A stretch of 64,000 nt of DNA from VRUE01 sp963695835. Its GTDB lineage: Bacteria > Actinomycetota > Thermoleophilia > Solirubrobacterales > 70-9. The stretch covers positions 1 through 64,000 of the forward strand of contig CAVOHR010000003.1 in the NCBI GenBank assembly GCA_963695835.1. The letters run 5' to 3'. Positions 34,299 to 41,901 of this stretch are shown in pieces. The position numbers and the translations under genes were made by a program. The notes below the pieces were generated by a model that made no database searches, was not told the origin of the DNA, and was given only the letters and a program-made list of their open reading frames with translations. The first letter of the stretch is position 1. Each line of letters begins with the position of its first letter.

Positions 34299-34519
34299 GT
34301 CCGCTAGGGAGGAAAAGGCGTCCGCTAGGCCCGAAAACACGTCCGCTAGGTGTCCGGCAGGGCCGTTTTCGTGTCCGCAAATGCACGCTACCCGGCCGCC
34401 CTGCCGGACATATTCGGCCCCGCTTTTCCGCACTACAGAGCCAAGTCGCCCCGATGTCCGCAAATCGGCGCTGCGAAGGGGAAGAGAGGTTCAGGCGTGA
34501 AGGCATAGCCAGGCGGACA
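34299..34519. repeat. Iteron-like cluster of GTCCG sites
   Basis: Direct copies GTCCGCTAGG at 34299, 34320 and 34341, GTCCGGCAGG at 34352, and GTCCGCAAAT at 34373 and 34456. Inverted copies are CCTGCCGGAC at 34400-34409 and CCAGGCGGAC at 34510-34519. Start-to-start spacings of the first five are 21, 21, 11 and 21 bp, that is two, two, one and two helical turns, so a protein would bind along one face. A-rich tracts lie between the sites. Confidence 0.8.
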
Positions 34520-34525
34520 CCGGCT

Positions 34526-34553
34526 TGACAGATCCAGGCAAGCCCCTACTCTC
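34526..34553 (+). promoter_or_regulatory. Candidate sigma-70 promoter of the gene array
   Basis: TTGACA (34526-34531) and TACTCT (34548-34553) are separated by 16 bases. The promoter begins just after the last iteron-like site, the usual place for control by a bound protein. It faces the plus-strand array that starts at 34975. Confidence 0.4.
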
Positions 34554-34905
34554 TGACTCCTCATCTCTCACGCCATTTCACGGCAGTTCCCGCTCACAGC
34601 GGTCCCACATAGGCACTCGAACCAGAGGCCAGCAGCGATCGTCAAGACCTAGCTTCTCGCCGTCTTCTCGATCCACCGAAGCGCTCCACGCCATCTCCGT
34701 CGAGCCCACCGGTCAAGACCGCATCGAGCACCTCAGAAGCCCAGCCTCACTGCGCATCGAAGACCCACGCACGGCCTGACCGCGCGCGGAGAAGCGATGC
34801 ACGGAGAAGGCGCGCCGTGATCGGCGAAGCCAAGAGAAGCGCCCTGCGGCGCTAATCGCCGAAGCCGCGAGTGGGCGGCCCGGTGGAGTTGACCGGAAAA
34901 GGACA

Positions 34906-34931
34906 GGGAAGGTCGCGGAAACGGCCTTCCC
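34906..34931 (+). promoter_or_regulatory. Hairpin upstream of the array
   Basis: GGGAAGG pairs with CCTTCCC around a 12-base loop. It is the first of two tandem hairpins before the gene at 34975. Confidence 0.4.
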
Positions 34932-34941
34932 CTGAAACCCA

Positions 34942-34960
34942 GCGGGGCTACAGACCCCGC
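34942..34960 (+). promoter_or_regulatory. Hairpin just before the first array gene
   Basis: GCGGGG pairs with CCCCGC around CTACAGA, followed by the ribosome site GGAAAGGA and ATG 34975. Confidence 0.45.
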
Positions 34961-34974
34961 GGAAAGGAACAGCG

Positions 34975-35205
34975 ATGAACTCATCTCACGCTGCCCCTGT
35001 AACGACGATAGCCCATGGCGAGGGCCTCTCTGAGTCCCACGGATTCATGGTGGGCCGCCGGGAGGAAGCCCAGCGCACCCTCGACCGGGAACTGAAGGCC
35101 GGGCTCCCGCCCCTGGTGGCGCTGGCGAAGGCCGGTCGCGCGATCCGGGCCGCACGCCGGGCCCAGATCATGCACCTGGCCGAGCTGCCCCACCTCACCG
35201 CCTGA
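34975..35205 (+). CDS. First gene of the array, small unknown protein
   Basis: A 76-aa, basic, largely helical protein (GRREEAQRTLDRELKAG; LAKAGRAIRAARRAQIMHLA). ATG 34975 follows GGAAAGGA and a GC hairpin. It is the first gene after the iteron hub, so it is probably expressed early after transfer. No domain is recognised. Small size and charge suit a DNA- or protein-binding regulator, an inference only. Confidence 0.6.
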   Translation: MNSSHAAPVTTIAHGEGLSESHGFMVGRREEAQRTLDRELKAGLPPLVALAKAGRAIRAARRAQIMHLAELPHLTA

Positions 35206-35237
35206 TCCCAGGCGCAGGACACCCAGGTTCCACAGGC

Positions 35238-35253
35238 CCCCGCACCCGCGGGG
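35238..35253 (+). promoter_or_regulatory. Intercistronic hairpin
   Basis: CCCCGC-ACCC-GCGGGG. Another short hairpin (GAGGT-GCCT-ACCTC, 35270-35283) follows before the strong stem at 35304. Confidence 0.4.
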
Positions 35254-35303
35254 CGCCTTCACTCACTCCGAGGTGCCTACCTCAGGCGGGCCCTCTGACC
35301 CTG

Positions 35304-35336
35304 CTCACCGCCGCTGGGAGAAGCGGCGGCGGTGAG
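35304..35336 (+). promoter_or_regulatory. Strong intercistronic hairpin
   Basis: CTCACCGCCGC pairs perfectly over 11 bp with GCGGCGGTGAG. The ribosome site GAGAGAGGAA and ATG 35351 follow directly, so the stem could hold up RNA polymerase, protect mRNA or gate the ribosome. Confidence 0.55.
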
Positions 35337-35350
35337 AGAGAGGAATTCAC

Positions 35351-35575
35351 ATGAGCAAGGAAGCAAGTCGCATCCGTCGGGTTATCAATCGACTGAAGAG
35401 CCGCGAGGACATCGCGGAGATCCTGAAGATGGCGCAGGTCGAAACGGTGATCGCCATCTTCTCCGACGACGGCAAGAGGCTCGACCGCGCCGTGGAGATC
35501 TACGAGGCCGCCCAGGACGCCCTGGAAGCCGCGAGTGTCCGTCTCCAGGCGCCGCGCTACACGGCCGCTGCCTGA
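35351..35575 (+). CDS. Small helical protein of unknown function
   Basis: A 74-aa protein, mostly helical (IRRVINRLKSREDIAEIL; DRAVEIYEAAQDALEAASVR) with no motif. It has a strong ribosome site (GAGAGGAA) behind a GC hairpin. It is the second gene of the array and shares the orientation and codon style of the rest. No known family is recognised. Confidence 0.6.
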   Translation: MSKEASRIRRVINRLKSREDIAEILKMAQVETVIAIFSDDGKRLDRAVEIYEAAQDALEAASVRLQAPRYTAAA

Positions 35576-35782
35576 GGTCCAGCGCAGCTACCCGGACGCG
35601 CTCGCCAGAGCGCAAACTCGCCGGCACCCGGTGGTCGGGCTCGACTCGCCCGAGCACCGCGTCGGCCCAGTTCCAACCGGTGCCCGTAGGCGGCTCACCG
35701 CCTGCGCCACCGACACAGAAAGAAACCCCAGGTGGGGAGGCCTGCCGCAGTGTCCAGAGCAACAGGCCTCCTCACCCAGACC

Positions 35783-35797
35783 TCGCGCAAAGCGCGA
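35783..35797 (+). promoter_or_regulatory. Intercistronic hairpin
   Basis: TCGCGC-AAA-GCGCGA, followed at once by AGGAGG and ATG 35811. Confidence 0.45.
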
Positions 35798-35810
35798 AGG
35801 AGGACACATC

Positions 35811-36023
35811 ATGACCGAGTTCCAAGAGCCCGCCTGGGTCGGGATGGACGTTGACGTCGAGCTGGCCCGCTATGAGCAGGAAGACCGCAGGCGCGCGGCC
35901 GCACAGCGCGCGCTCGCCGCTCCCAGCACCGCACCCCGCTCACCCCGTGGCAGGAGCCTCCGCGCTCCCTTCGCCCTGATGGGGAAGGAGGCACCTTCCC
36001 CGCGGTCCCCACTGGCCGCCTGA
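35811..36023 (+). CDS. Small unknown protein
   Basis: A 70-aa protein. An acidic-aromatic start (FQEPAWVGMDVDVELARYEQ) is followed by a basic, Ser/Pro/Arg-rich tail. Strong AGGAGG upstream. Its TGA overlaps the ATG of the next gene, so the two are co-translated. No family is recognised; the tail looks disordered. Confidence 0.55.
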   Translation: MTEFQEPAWVGMDVDVELARYEQEDRRRAAAQRALAAPSTAPRSPRGRSLRAPFALMGKEAPSPRSPLAA

Positions 36024-36364
36024 TGGCGCCCACCGACGTTCCTCACTCCGAGATCTCCCGCGCGCTTGCCAAGTTGGGCGAGCGCGCGGGGTCGGCCGAG
36101 GTGGCGGCCGCGCTGCGGTGCGACTGGGAGCCCTTCGAGGCGCAGATGCGTCGCCGGATGCGCACCCGGCCGCGAGCAAACCGTGACGCCTACCTCTCCC
36201 TCGCCCGCGCGGGCTCGACGAAGGTTCGCTTCCATCTCGAAGCGACTGGAGTCCTACCGCCGTGTGAAGGTCCAGCTCGTAGGAGTCCCGGCGCCGTTGT
36301 CAGGGTGCGGGACCGTAGTCGCAGACGACGGCGAAGGCCCGGCCACTGTGGAGGCAGGAGGTGA
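36023..36364 (+). CDS. Small basic unknown protein
   Basis: A 113-aa protein. The N-terminal half looks like a helix-turn-helix (SEISRALAKLGERAGSAEVA, ALRCDWEPFEAQM), followed by a very Arg-rich tail (RDRSRRRRRRPGHCGGRR). The start overlaps the previous stop (TGATG). Likely DNA- or RNA-binding, by charge only. Confidence 0.5.
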   Translation: MAPTDVPHSEISRALAKLGERAGSAEVAAALRCDWEPFEAQMRRRMRTRPRANRDAYLSLARAGSTKVRFHLEATGVLPPCEGPARRSPGAVVRVRDRSRRRRRRPGHCGGRR

Positions 36365-36744
36365 TGCCGGCCACCGTAGCTGGCGAGGAGCGCGGGCGGC
36401 AGACCCTCGCTCACCTCGCGCAGCGGTTCGCGCTGCAGCGTGGCAACTGGGAAGTCGACTGCCCGGCCATGGTCGAGAAGGTCCTGGCGATGGCCTCGGG
36501 GCGAGAGCCGCTGTGTGGTCGCTTCGCCGCGGTTGCCGCCGACCAGAGCCACGCCTTCATCGAGGTCACGGTCACTGAAGCCGACGCCCTCGGCCAGCTC
36601 GCCCGCTGGGCGGCCGATGCGCGCTACCCGAAGTGTCCCCTCGCGCTGGCTGACCTGCACGAGGGCTCCATCCACCCGGTGCGGGTCACGATCAGCCGTG
36701 GCACCGCTCTCCGACCCTCACCCGAGGAGGGATTGCGATGTTGA
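36364..36744 (+). CDS. Unknown protein of the array
   Basis: A 126-aa protein from ATG 36364, overlapping the previous stop; GTG 36361 is in frame. It has helix (LAHLAQRFALQRGNWEVD) and strand (HAFIEVTVTEADAL; HPVRVTISRG) segments and no catalytic motif. Its end overlaps the start of the membrane protein at 36738. No family is recognised. Confidence 0.55.
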   Translation: MPATVAGEERGRQTLAHLAQRFALQRGNWEVDCPAMVEKVLAMASGREPLCGRFAAVAADQSHAFIEVTVTEADALGQLARWAADARYPKCPLALADLHEGSIHPVRVTISRGTALRPSPEEGLRC

Positions 36745-37112
36745 CCTACAGACGCGTCCTGCTCTTCTTCTTTCTGGCCGCGTTCGCTGAAGAGGAGGCC
36801 AGGGCATTGCGCTGGGTGCTCACGCTCGTCATCGACGTGGGCAGCGAACTGGCGCTGCAGGGCCTCGGCTACAGCGCGATCGCGCTGGCCGCCAACGCGG
36901 GGTTGATCTGGGGCGTCCTGTGGCTCCTGCGCCGCTGGTGGCGCTCGCGACGCAGGGCCCCTGTCCCGATCGAACCGCCCCCCGGTGGCTGGGATCAGGC
37001 GACCGAGACCGATCCAACCGTGCCCCTCGACCCAGTCGGTCAGGGAGGCTCCGAGCCGGCCGGCCGGCCGGAGGAAGGAGGCAGCGATGAACAGCGCCCT
37101 GAGCGCACCTAG
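36738..37112 (+). CDS. Small membrane protein
   Basis: A 124-aa protein with a hydrophobic N-terminal segment (LLFFFLAAFA), a second membrane helix (about 46-66, YSAIALAANAGLIWGVLWLL), then basic RRWWRSRRR and an acidic/Pro-rich cytoplasmic tail. It overlaps the preceding gene by 7 bases and follows GGAGG. Its place among early genes suggests a role at the recipient membrane, but nothing more can be said. Confidence 0.55.
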   Translation: MLTYRRVLLFFFLAAFAEEEARALRWVLTLVIDVGSELALQGLGYSAIALAANAGLIWGVLWLLRRWWRSRRRAPVPIEPPPGGWDQATETDPTVPLDPVGQGGSEPAGRPEEGGSDEQRPERT

Positions 37113-37995
37113 CCCTGCTGCGGCGCCCCCGCGCACTGACGAGCAGCACCCACCCCCCGTGGATGCCGAGAGGGGTGGCGCAGACACATCTTCGGGCGTG
37201 CAGGGGGCGAGTGCGATGGCCGCAAGATGCGAAAGCACTATCTCGGTAGCGCTGAGCGCCGGAGACCTCGAGGGCGAGGGCTTCGCCAACCTGCAGCGCG
37301 TCGGGGGGCCCTCGGCTCCGCTGCCCGTGGCCTGCCTTCGGCTGCGAGAGATGGACCTGGTGATCTGCGACGGGGCAGGGCTCGCCCTCTACTCGCTGCA
37401 GATCACGCCCAGCACGCTGAGCTGGGAGCAGCGCGTGATCTTCTACCCGCCCGCCGAGGAGCTGCGGGCGCTGCGGGAGCACCCCCACTGGGCCCGGTGG
37501 GCAAGGCGCCTCTGTCTCACCTCAGCGGAGGCGCGCGCCTGCCGGGTCCCGGTCGGGGTCGTCGCCGCCGAGGCGCGGGCCTCAGAGGAGCTCGGTGAGC
37601 TCGGGGACGGCGAGGAGGCCGTCTACCGGCTTTGTGAAGCGGCGGCAGCTCGGCATCAGACGCTCGGCAAGGTTGCGGCGAAGGCCGGTCGCCACTTCCT
37701 CGCCGAAGTCGAGAAAGCACGACGTCCCAGCCATGTGCCGCTGTATCGGTTGCAGGGGGCCCTCGCCGAGGAGCTTGCCCTCGGCCACAGCGTCGGCGCC
37801 CTGTGCTCGCGCTCGGAGGGCTTCAGCGACTCCCGCGATGAGAGCAAGGTGACGAACCTGCTCTGCCGGCGCCTGGGGCTGCTCGGCCACCGCGACTGCA
37901 ACCGCCAGCTGCGCTATGCCCGAGTCGCTCCCGACACCTCGGCGGTGCTGCTCTGCGAGGCGCTCGACGTGGCTCCCGAGCAGGTGGGCCTGTGA
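37087..37995 (+). CDS. Unknown protein preceding the primase
   Basis: A 302-aa protein from ATG 37087 (GGAAGGAGG upstream). A disordered N-terminus is followed by alternating strands (DLVICDGAGLALYSLQI) and helices; two short Cys segments (RRLCLTS; CSRSEGF) lie further on. Its GTGA end overlaps the primase start, so it is translated with the primase. It could be a primase partner or regulator, an inference from coupling. Confidence 0.55.
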   Translation: MNSALSAPSPAAAPPRTDEQHPPPVDAERGGADTSSGVQGASAMAARCESTISVALSAGDLEGEGFANLQRVGGPSAPLPVACLRLREMDLVICDGAGLALYSLQITPSTLSWEQRVIFYPPAEELRALREHPHWARWARRLCLTSAEARACRVPVGVVAAEARASEELGELGDGEEAVYRLCEAAAARHQTLGKVAAKAGRHFLAEVEKARRPSHVPLYRLQGALAEELALGHSVGALCSRSEGFSDSRDESKVTNLLCRRLGLLGHRDCNRQLRYARVAPDTSAVLLCEALDVAPEQVGL

Positions 37996-39095
37996 GTGTG
38001 GCCGTGGCGCCCCGACCCCGAGCCCTCGCTGTCCCAACCAGCGGACCCCCGCAGCTCGTCGGGCTGCGCGACCGCAACGGGCGGCGTCTGCAGCGGGTTC
38101 TCGGCGCCGATGCCCACGCCGCTCTGCTCTCCGAGCTCCTGCACAGTGATCGCTCCGGCTTCGTCGAGGTCGTCGGTGTCAGGCGCCTCCCCGATGGCCG
38201 ACTCGGCCGCTTCGACCGCTCCCGCCTGGAGAACTTCGTCCGGGCGGGCCAGCGCGAGGCGCTGCTCGAGCGGGTGCGCGAGTTGCGCGCCGAGGAGCGA
38301 GCCGAGGTGTTCCTCACCCCCGCGACGTTGCGGGTGCCCGTCCCCGGCAACGACTCGGTTGATTGCTCCGCAGTCGCCTGGGTCGACATCGACGATCCCC
38401 GCCGCTTGCGAACCCTGCGGCGCTTTCCCCATTCCCCACACGCGGTGATCGCATCGGGTTCGGGCGGTGCCCACGCCTACTGGCGGCTTGACTCTGAGCT
38501 CTCCGGCGAGCACTGCGAAGCGCTCAACCGGATGCTGGCGGCCGCCCTGGGCGCCGATCCGGCCTCGTGCAACCGGGGGCGGATCCTGAGGGTGCCGGGG
38601 ACGTGGAATTGGAAGCCGGCCACGAAAGGGCGGGGAGCGGCCTGGTGTCGGGTGGTGATGTGCGACTTGGCGAAGCCCCCCTACAGCCCCCGGCTGCTCG
38701 CCGCCGGCCTGCGCGATCCCAAAGCGCCACGGCCGGCGCGACGCCCTCGCCTGCCACGGCCTGGCTCTGAGGCGGAGCCCTGGTCGGGCCTGGAGGCGGC
38801 GGAGTACTACCGGGTGATCACCGGCAACGAGCCTCGCCGCGACGGCAAGATCCGCTGCCCCAACGCCGCCCATGAGGACCGCCATCCCTCCGCCCAGCTC
38901 TACAGCGGTGTGGGGGCGGGCTGGTATTGCTTTGCCTGCCAGGCCGGCGGCGGTGCAGTCGACATGGTCGCCGCCACCCACGGCTACCCGACTGGCACCG
39001 CTCTGCGTGGCGAGGAGTTCAAGCGCTGTGTCGCCGAGCTGCGCCGAATGTTCGGTGTTCCCGAGGCGCCCTCCCGGAAGCCGGGGGCACTCTGA
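37992..39095 (+). CDS. AEP-type primase with C-terminal CHC2 zinc ribbon
   Basis: A 367-aa protein. The N-terminal/middle part looks like an archaeo-eukaryotic primase-polymerase of the RepB/prim-pol kind: AVAWVDIDD (metal-binding Asp pair), then ASGSGGAHAYWRL and NRGRILRVPGTWNWK. The C-terminus is a CHC2 zinc ribbon like that of DnaG: IRCPNAAHEDRHPS, then WYCFACQAGGGAVDMV. Here the zinc domain follows, not precedes, the catalytic part. It would prime synthesis of the second strand of incoming or replicating element DNA. It is coupled with the genes on either side (GTGA and TGATG overlaps). Confidence 0.75.
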   Translation: MSVAVAPRPRALAVPTSGPPQLVGLRDRNGRRLQRVLGADAHAALLSELLHSDRSGFVEVVGVRRLPDGRLGRFDRSRLENFVRAGQREALLERVRELRAEERAEVFLTPATLRVPVPGNDSVDCSAVAWVDIDDPRRLRTLRRFPHSPHAVIASGSGGAHAYWRLDSELSGEHCEALNRMLAAALGADPASCNRGRILRVPGTWNWKPATKGRGAAWCRVVMCDLAKPPYSPRLLAAGLRDPKAPRPARRPRLPRPGSEAEPWSGLEAAEYYRVITGNEPRRDGKIRCPNAAHEDRHPSAQLYSGVGAGWYCFACQAGGGAVDMVAATHGYPTGTALRGEEFKRCVAELRRMFGVPEAPSRKPGAL

Positions 39096-39766
39096 TGGCC
39101 GTTGCCAAACGAGGCTCAAAGTCCCGGGAGGAGCGAGCGCCGAAGCGCTCCACCTCCCGCGCCGAGGCCAACCAGCGCCGTGCGGCGATCTCCGCTCTGA
39201 AAGCGGACGCCCGCCGGGCCCGCCTCGGCGCCGCCGCGCTCCTCGGCGACGAACGGGCGGCCCAGGTCAAGGTGCTGACCCTGCTCTCGATGACCTGGCA
39301 CTGCAGTCTGCGGATTGCGCTTGACGCCCTACTCGTCTGCCAGATCAACGGGGCACGGACCTGCGGTGAGCTGAGCGAGGCAGAGCGCCGGGAATTGGCG
39401 GCGGCAGTGTCACAAGTCCGCCAGGGCATCGCGGACCCTCCCCACTGCGCGTTGCCCAGCCACCCCGAGTGGGCCGATCGCGAGCTCGACCGAGTCCTAC
39501 GCAGCACGCGCCAGAACGTGCCGGCGGTCGAGCTCGCCCCCTCGGAGTTCGCCGCCGCCCGCACGGGCCTCGAGGTCGACCCGCTGCTCTTGCGCGTGGT
39601 CGACCGGCTCGTCGGCGCGGTGCGCCTCTACGCCGATCGCGACGACGGCGGGGTCCGCGCTCGCACGGTGGCTGAGCAGTGGGTCCGCTACCGCAATTAC
39701 ATCGCCAAGGTCGCCCGCGGTGAGTACCCGCCGCCGACCCAACGGGGACCGGCGGTACTCGAGTGA
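39095..39766 (+). CDS. Unknown protein after the primase
   Basis: A 223-aa protein with a highly basic start (KRGSKSREERAPKRSTSR), then helical regions (LLSMTWHCSLRIALDALLV) and an acidic middle. Its ATG overlaps the primase stop (TGATG) and its end overlaps the nuclease gene by four bases. Likely a partner of the primase or of DNA handling, by context only. Confidence 0.55.
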   Translation: MAVAKRGSKSREERAPKRSTSRAEANQRRAAISALKADARRARLGAAALLGDERAAQVKVLTLLSMTWHCSLRIALDALLVCQINGARTCGELSEAERRELAAAVSQVRQGIADPPHCALPSHPEWADRELDRVLRSTRQNVPAVELAPSEFAAARTGLEVDPLLLRVVDRLVGAVRLYADRDDGGVRARTVAEQWVRYRNYIAKVARGEYPPPTQRGPAVLE

Positions 39767-40329
39767 GCGGGCGGCATGTTGTACTGGTCGCTGCCGTACT
39801 CATGGTGGCGTTGTTGGTGTCGGGATGCTCGACGCTGGCGCCGGCGTCCTCGACGAGCGCCGTCGCTCGATCGTCCGGCCGGATCGTCTCGGTCGCCGAT
39901 GGCGACACGGTTACGGTGCGCCTCGACTCCGGGCCGACGCACAGCGTGCGGCTGTTAGCGATCGACTCGCCTGAGAAGTACGCGACGCGCTACGGGAGCC
40001 CAGAGGAGTGCGGCAGCCTTGCCGCCTCGGCCTTCGTGGAGCGCTTCGACGGAGCCCGCGTCGTCCTGGTCCCAGACCCCAGTCAGGATGATGCCGACCG
40101 CTACGGGCGCCTGCTGCGCTACCTGCAGCTGCCCGACGGCGCCGACCTCGGCGCAGTGGAGGTCGCCCGCGGGTTGGCGATGCCCTACGTGTACGACACC
40201 CCGCCCCGGCGCTACCGCCGCTACCGGGCGCTTGCCATCGGCGCCCGGCGAGGTCGCCGAGGTAGCTGGGACTCGCCCTGCAATGGCGACTTTCACTCCT
40301 CGGTAGGGCGAGTGCAGAACGGCCTCTGA
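39763..40329 (+). CDS. Staphylococcal-nuclease-like lipoprotein
   Basis: A 188-aa protein with a lipoprotein signal peptide (VLMVALLVSGC, lipid Cys22) and an SNase domain. VADGDTVTVRL holds the metal Asp (46/48), VRLLAIDSPEK gives Arg63, Asp68 and Glu71, and DRYGRLLRY gives the second Arg. The catalytic residues of thermonuclease are therefore present. It would cleave DNA or RNA outside the membrane, perhaps trimming incoming DNA or destroying competitors. Start GTG overlaps the previous stop. In an otherwise replication-type array it is unusual. Confidence 0.75.
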   Translation: MSGRHVVLVAAVLMVALLVSGCSTLAPASSTSAVARSSGRIVSVADGDTVTVRLDSGPTHSVRLLAIDSPEKYATRYGSPEECGSLAASAFVERFDGARVVLVPDPSQDDADRYGRLLRYLQLPDGADLGAVEVARGLAMPYVYDTPPRRYRRYRALAIGARRGRRGSWDSPCNGDFHSSVGRVQNGL

Positions 40330-40401
40330 GTTGCAACGAGCGGAGTGACTTCGCGCCGGTGCCAACTCGGACATAGACCACATCGACCGAAGGAGATCCA
40401 G

Positions 40402-40458
40402 ATGAACGACTCGTGCCAGGGAAAGGCGAGGGATGAGCTCCGACCCCTCCCTCTATAG
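40402..40458 (+). CDS. Possible 18-codon leader peptide
   Basis: ATG 40402 follows AGGAGA and encodes 18 residues (MNDSCQGKARDELRPLPL) ending at TAG 40458. It overlaps the start of the zinc-finger gene at 40433 in another frame. A strong ribosome site leading into an overlapping start suggests translational coupling; it may be chance. Confidence 0.35.
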   Translation: MNDSCQGKARDELRPLPL

Positions 40459-41044
40459 CCAGCGCGTCGCCCCGTGCGGCTGCCGCAGCGTGCCAGCTGG
40501 TCAGCACCTCCCCGGCTGCTCGGAGTGCTCGACTGAGGATGCACCTCACTGCGAGCGCTGCGGCCTGCGGGCGCGGACCGAGGCGGGTTGTTGCGGGATC
40601 TGCGGCGCGGTTCGGTTTCCCGCGCCGATAAAGGCACCGCTCCAGCTTCTCAGCGCAGAGGAACTAGAGCACCCCTTCGGCCCCGGCATCGACTGGCCCG
40701 AGCGGCTCGAGCGGTTGCGAACCGAGGAGTGCGGCGACTTCCGTATCGACCTCTGGGACACCAATGTGCGTCGTCCCGACGGCCATCACCAGCTCGCCTA
40801 TCGCCTCTGCCTCGCCGAGGGGACTCGGTGGGTGCTGATCTTCTCCGGCGAAGACTTCGGCACTTCGCCCCTGCACGCCCTCGATTCCGACAACACCCTG
40901 GGGGCGATCATCGGCTTTCTCGCGCTGCGCCCGGGCGATACCGACGCCGAGCACTTCGAGCGCTACACCCCTCGCCAGCTTGAGTTCGCAGAAGCGCACG
41001 GCGAACGGCTCGCCCGCTGGTCGAGCGAGCTCGAGGAGGGCTGA
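40433..41044 (+). CDS. Zinc-ribbon protein of unknown function
   Basis: A 203-aa protein. The N-terminus is Cys-rich (PCGCRS, PGCSECS, PHCERCG, GCCGICG), about ten Cys in 45 residues, so at least one zinc ribbon. The rest is a compact alpha/beta domain (DFRIDLWDTNVRR; RWVLIFSGEDF; NTLGAIIGFLAL). ATG 40433 follows GAGG. No known family. It may bind nucleic acid through the ribbon. Confidence 0.55.
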   Translation: MSSDPSLYSQRVAPCGCRSVPAGQHLPGCSECSTEDAPHCERCGLRARTEAGCCGICGAVRFPAPIKAPLQLLSAEELEHPFGPGIDWPERLERLRTEECGDFRIDLWDTNVRRPDGHHQLAYRLCLAEGTRWVLIFSGEDFGTSPLHALDSDNTLGAIIGFLALRPGDTDAEHFERYTPRQLEFAEAHGERLARWSSELEEG

Positions 41045-41189
41045 GGGGTGCCCGCGATGCCCGAGTACCCCGCGCCCGCGCCCTCGCGGTAGACGGGGCT
41101 CGGTCCCGGGCGGTCTCCGCGGCCGCCTGACACAACTTCCCCACCGGTGCTCGGCGGCAATTCGCCGTAGCGCCAACCACCTGACCTGA

Positions 41190-41211
41190 GCCCGGCCGCA
41201 TGTGGCCGGGC
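41190..41211 (+). promoter_or_regulatory. Tandem hairpin 1 before the paralogue pair
   Basis: GCCCGGCC pairs over 8 bp with GGCCGGGC around GCATGT. Confidence 0.45.
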
Positions 41212-41221
41212 CGATAACCCG

Positions 41222-41239
41222 TGCCCGCAACCGCGGGCA
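41222..41239 (+). promoter_or_regulatory. Tandem hairpin 2 before the paralogue pair
   Basis: TGCCCGC-AACC-GCGGGCA, a 7-bp stem directly before the ribosome site GGAAGGAG and ATG 41256. Confidence 0.5.
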
Positions 41240-41255
41240 GGAAGGAGTACGCGAA

Positions 41256-41795
41256 ATGCGACCCAACTACGGACTCATCCGTCAGATCAAGCGTGCCGCC
41301 GGCGGCGATGTCGGCGATGCCAGCATCGGTCGCTCGGTCGAGCTGATCGAGGCGTCGACCCCAATCGGGGCCTTGATGGCAACCGTGGCGCCGCGAGAGT
41401 TCACCCCGACGATGCTCGACGCAGCGCAGGGACGCCCCCAGGGCGAAGTCCTTGCCTGGCTCACCCTCGCCGCTGCGGGCCCTGTCAAGACGCGGCTTGC
41501 GCTCGCCGAGCGGGCGGTAGAGATCGTCAACCCCGATGCGCTCGTCGAGGTCCTGCTCGAAGAGGGGAGCCTCGCCGGCCCCTGTGAGCGACGCGCCGCG
41601 CAGGCCGCAGGCGACGAGCAGTGGGGCGCCTGGCTCCTACTCGCCCGGCTTCGCCGCCGTGAGCTTCGCCGACTCGTTGAGGCCCGCCCCGAGCTGCAGC
41701 ACCGCTTCGAGAACGCCAAGCGCGCTCGCGGTCCAGTCAACCCGCAGATCTCCGCCCAGCTGACGGCTCTCGGGCTGCTGCAGGGGCGCGCCTGA
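41256..41795 (+). CDS. Tandem paralogue A, unknown function
   Basis: A 179-aa protein. It has repeated Ala/Leu-rich segments (VLAWLTLAAAG; TRLALAERAVEIV) and GAWLLLARLRRRELRRLVEA near the end. The gene at 41902 is a diverged copy: both have WLTLAAAG, a Val-rich middle, an Arg/Ala run, GAWLLL and RELRRLV-x2-RP. Preceded by two hairpins and GGAAGGAG. The family is unknown. Confidence 0.6.
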   Translation: MRPNYGLIRQIKRAAGGDVGDASIGRSVELIEASTPIGALMATVAPREFTPTMLDAAQGRPQGEVLAWLTLAAAGPVKTRLALAERAVEIVNPDALVEVLLEEGSLAGPCERRAAQAAGDEQWGAWLLLARLRRRELRRLVEARPELQHRFENAKRARGPVNPQISAQLTALGLLQGRA

Positions 41796-41901
41796 TCGAA
41801 CCACCCCCGCACTACCCGACCCACGAACGAGACGCGGCTCGGCGAGGCACGCCGGGCCGCCCCACGAATCGCCTGCAGCTGCCAGGCAGAGAGGAGTGCC
41901 T

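Larger units (their letters stand above)
34164..34974. other. Gene-free regulatory hub (iterons, promoter, hairpins)
   Basis: An 811-bp interval between divergent genes with no supported coding frame. It contains eight related GTCCG sites (34299-34519), a sigma-70-like promoter (34526-34553), a hairpin AGCGCC-CTGC-GGCGCT (34838-34853), and two more hairpins immediately before the first gene of the array. It could be the control region, an origin of replication, or the transfer origin. Confidence 0.6.
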
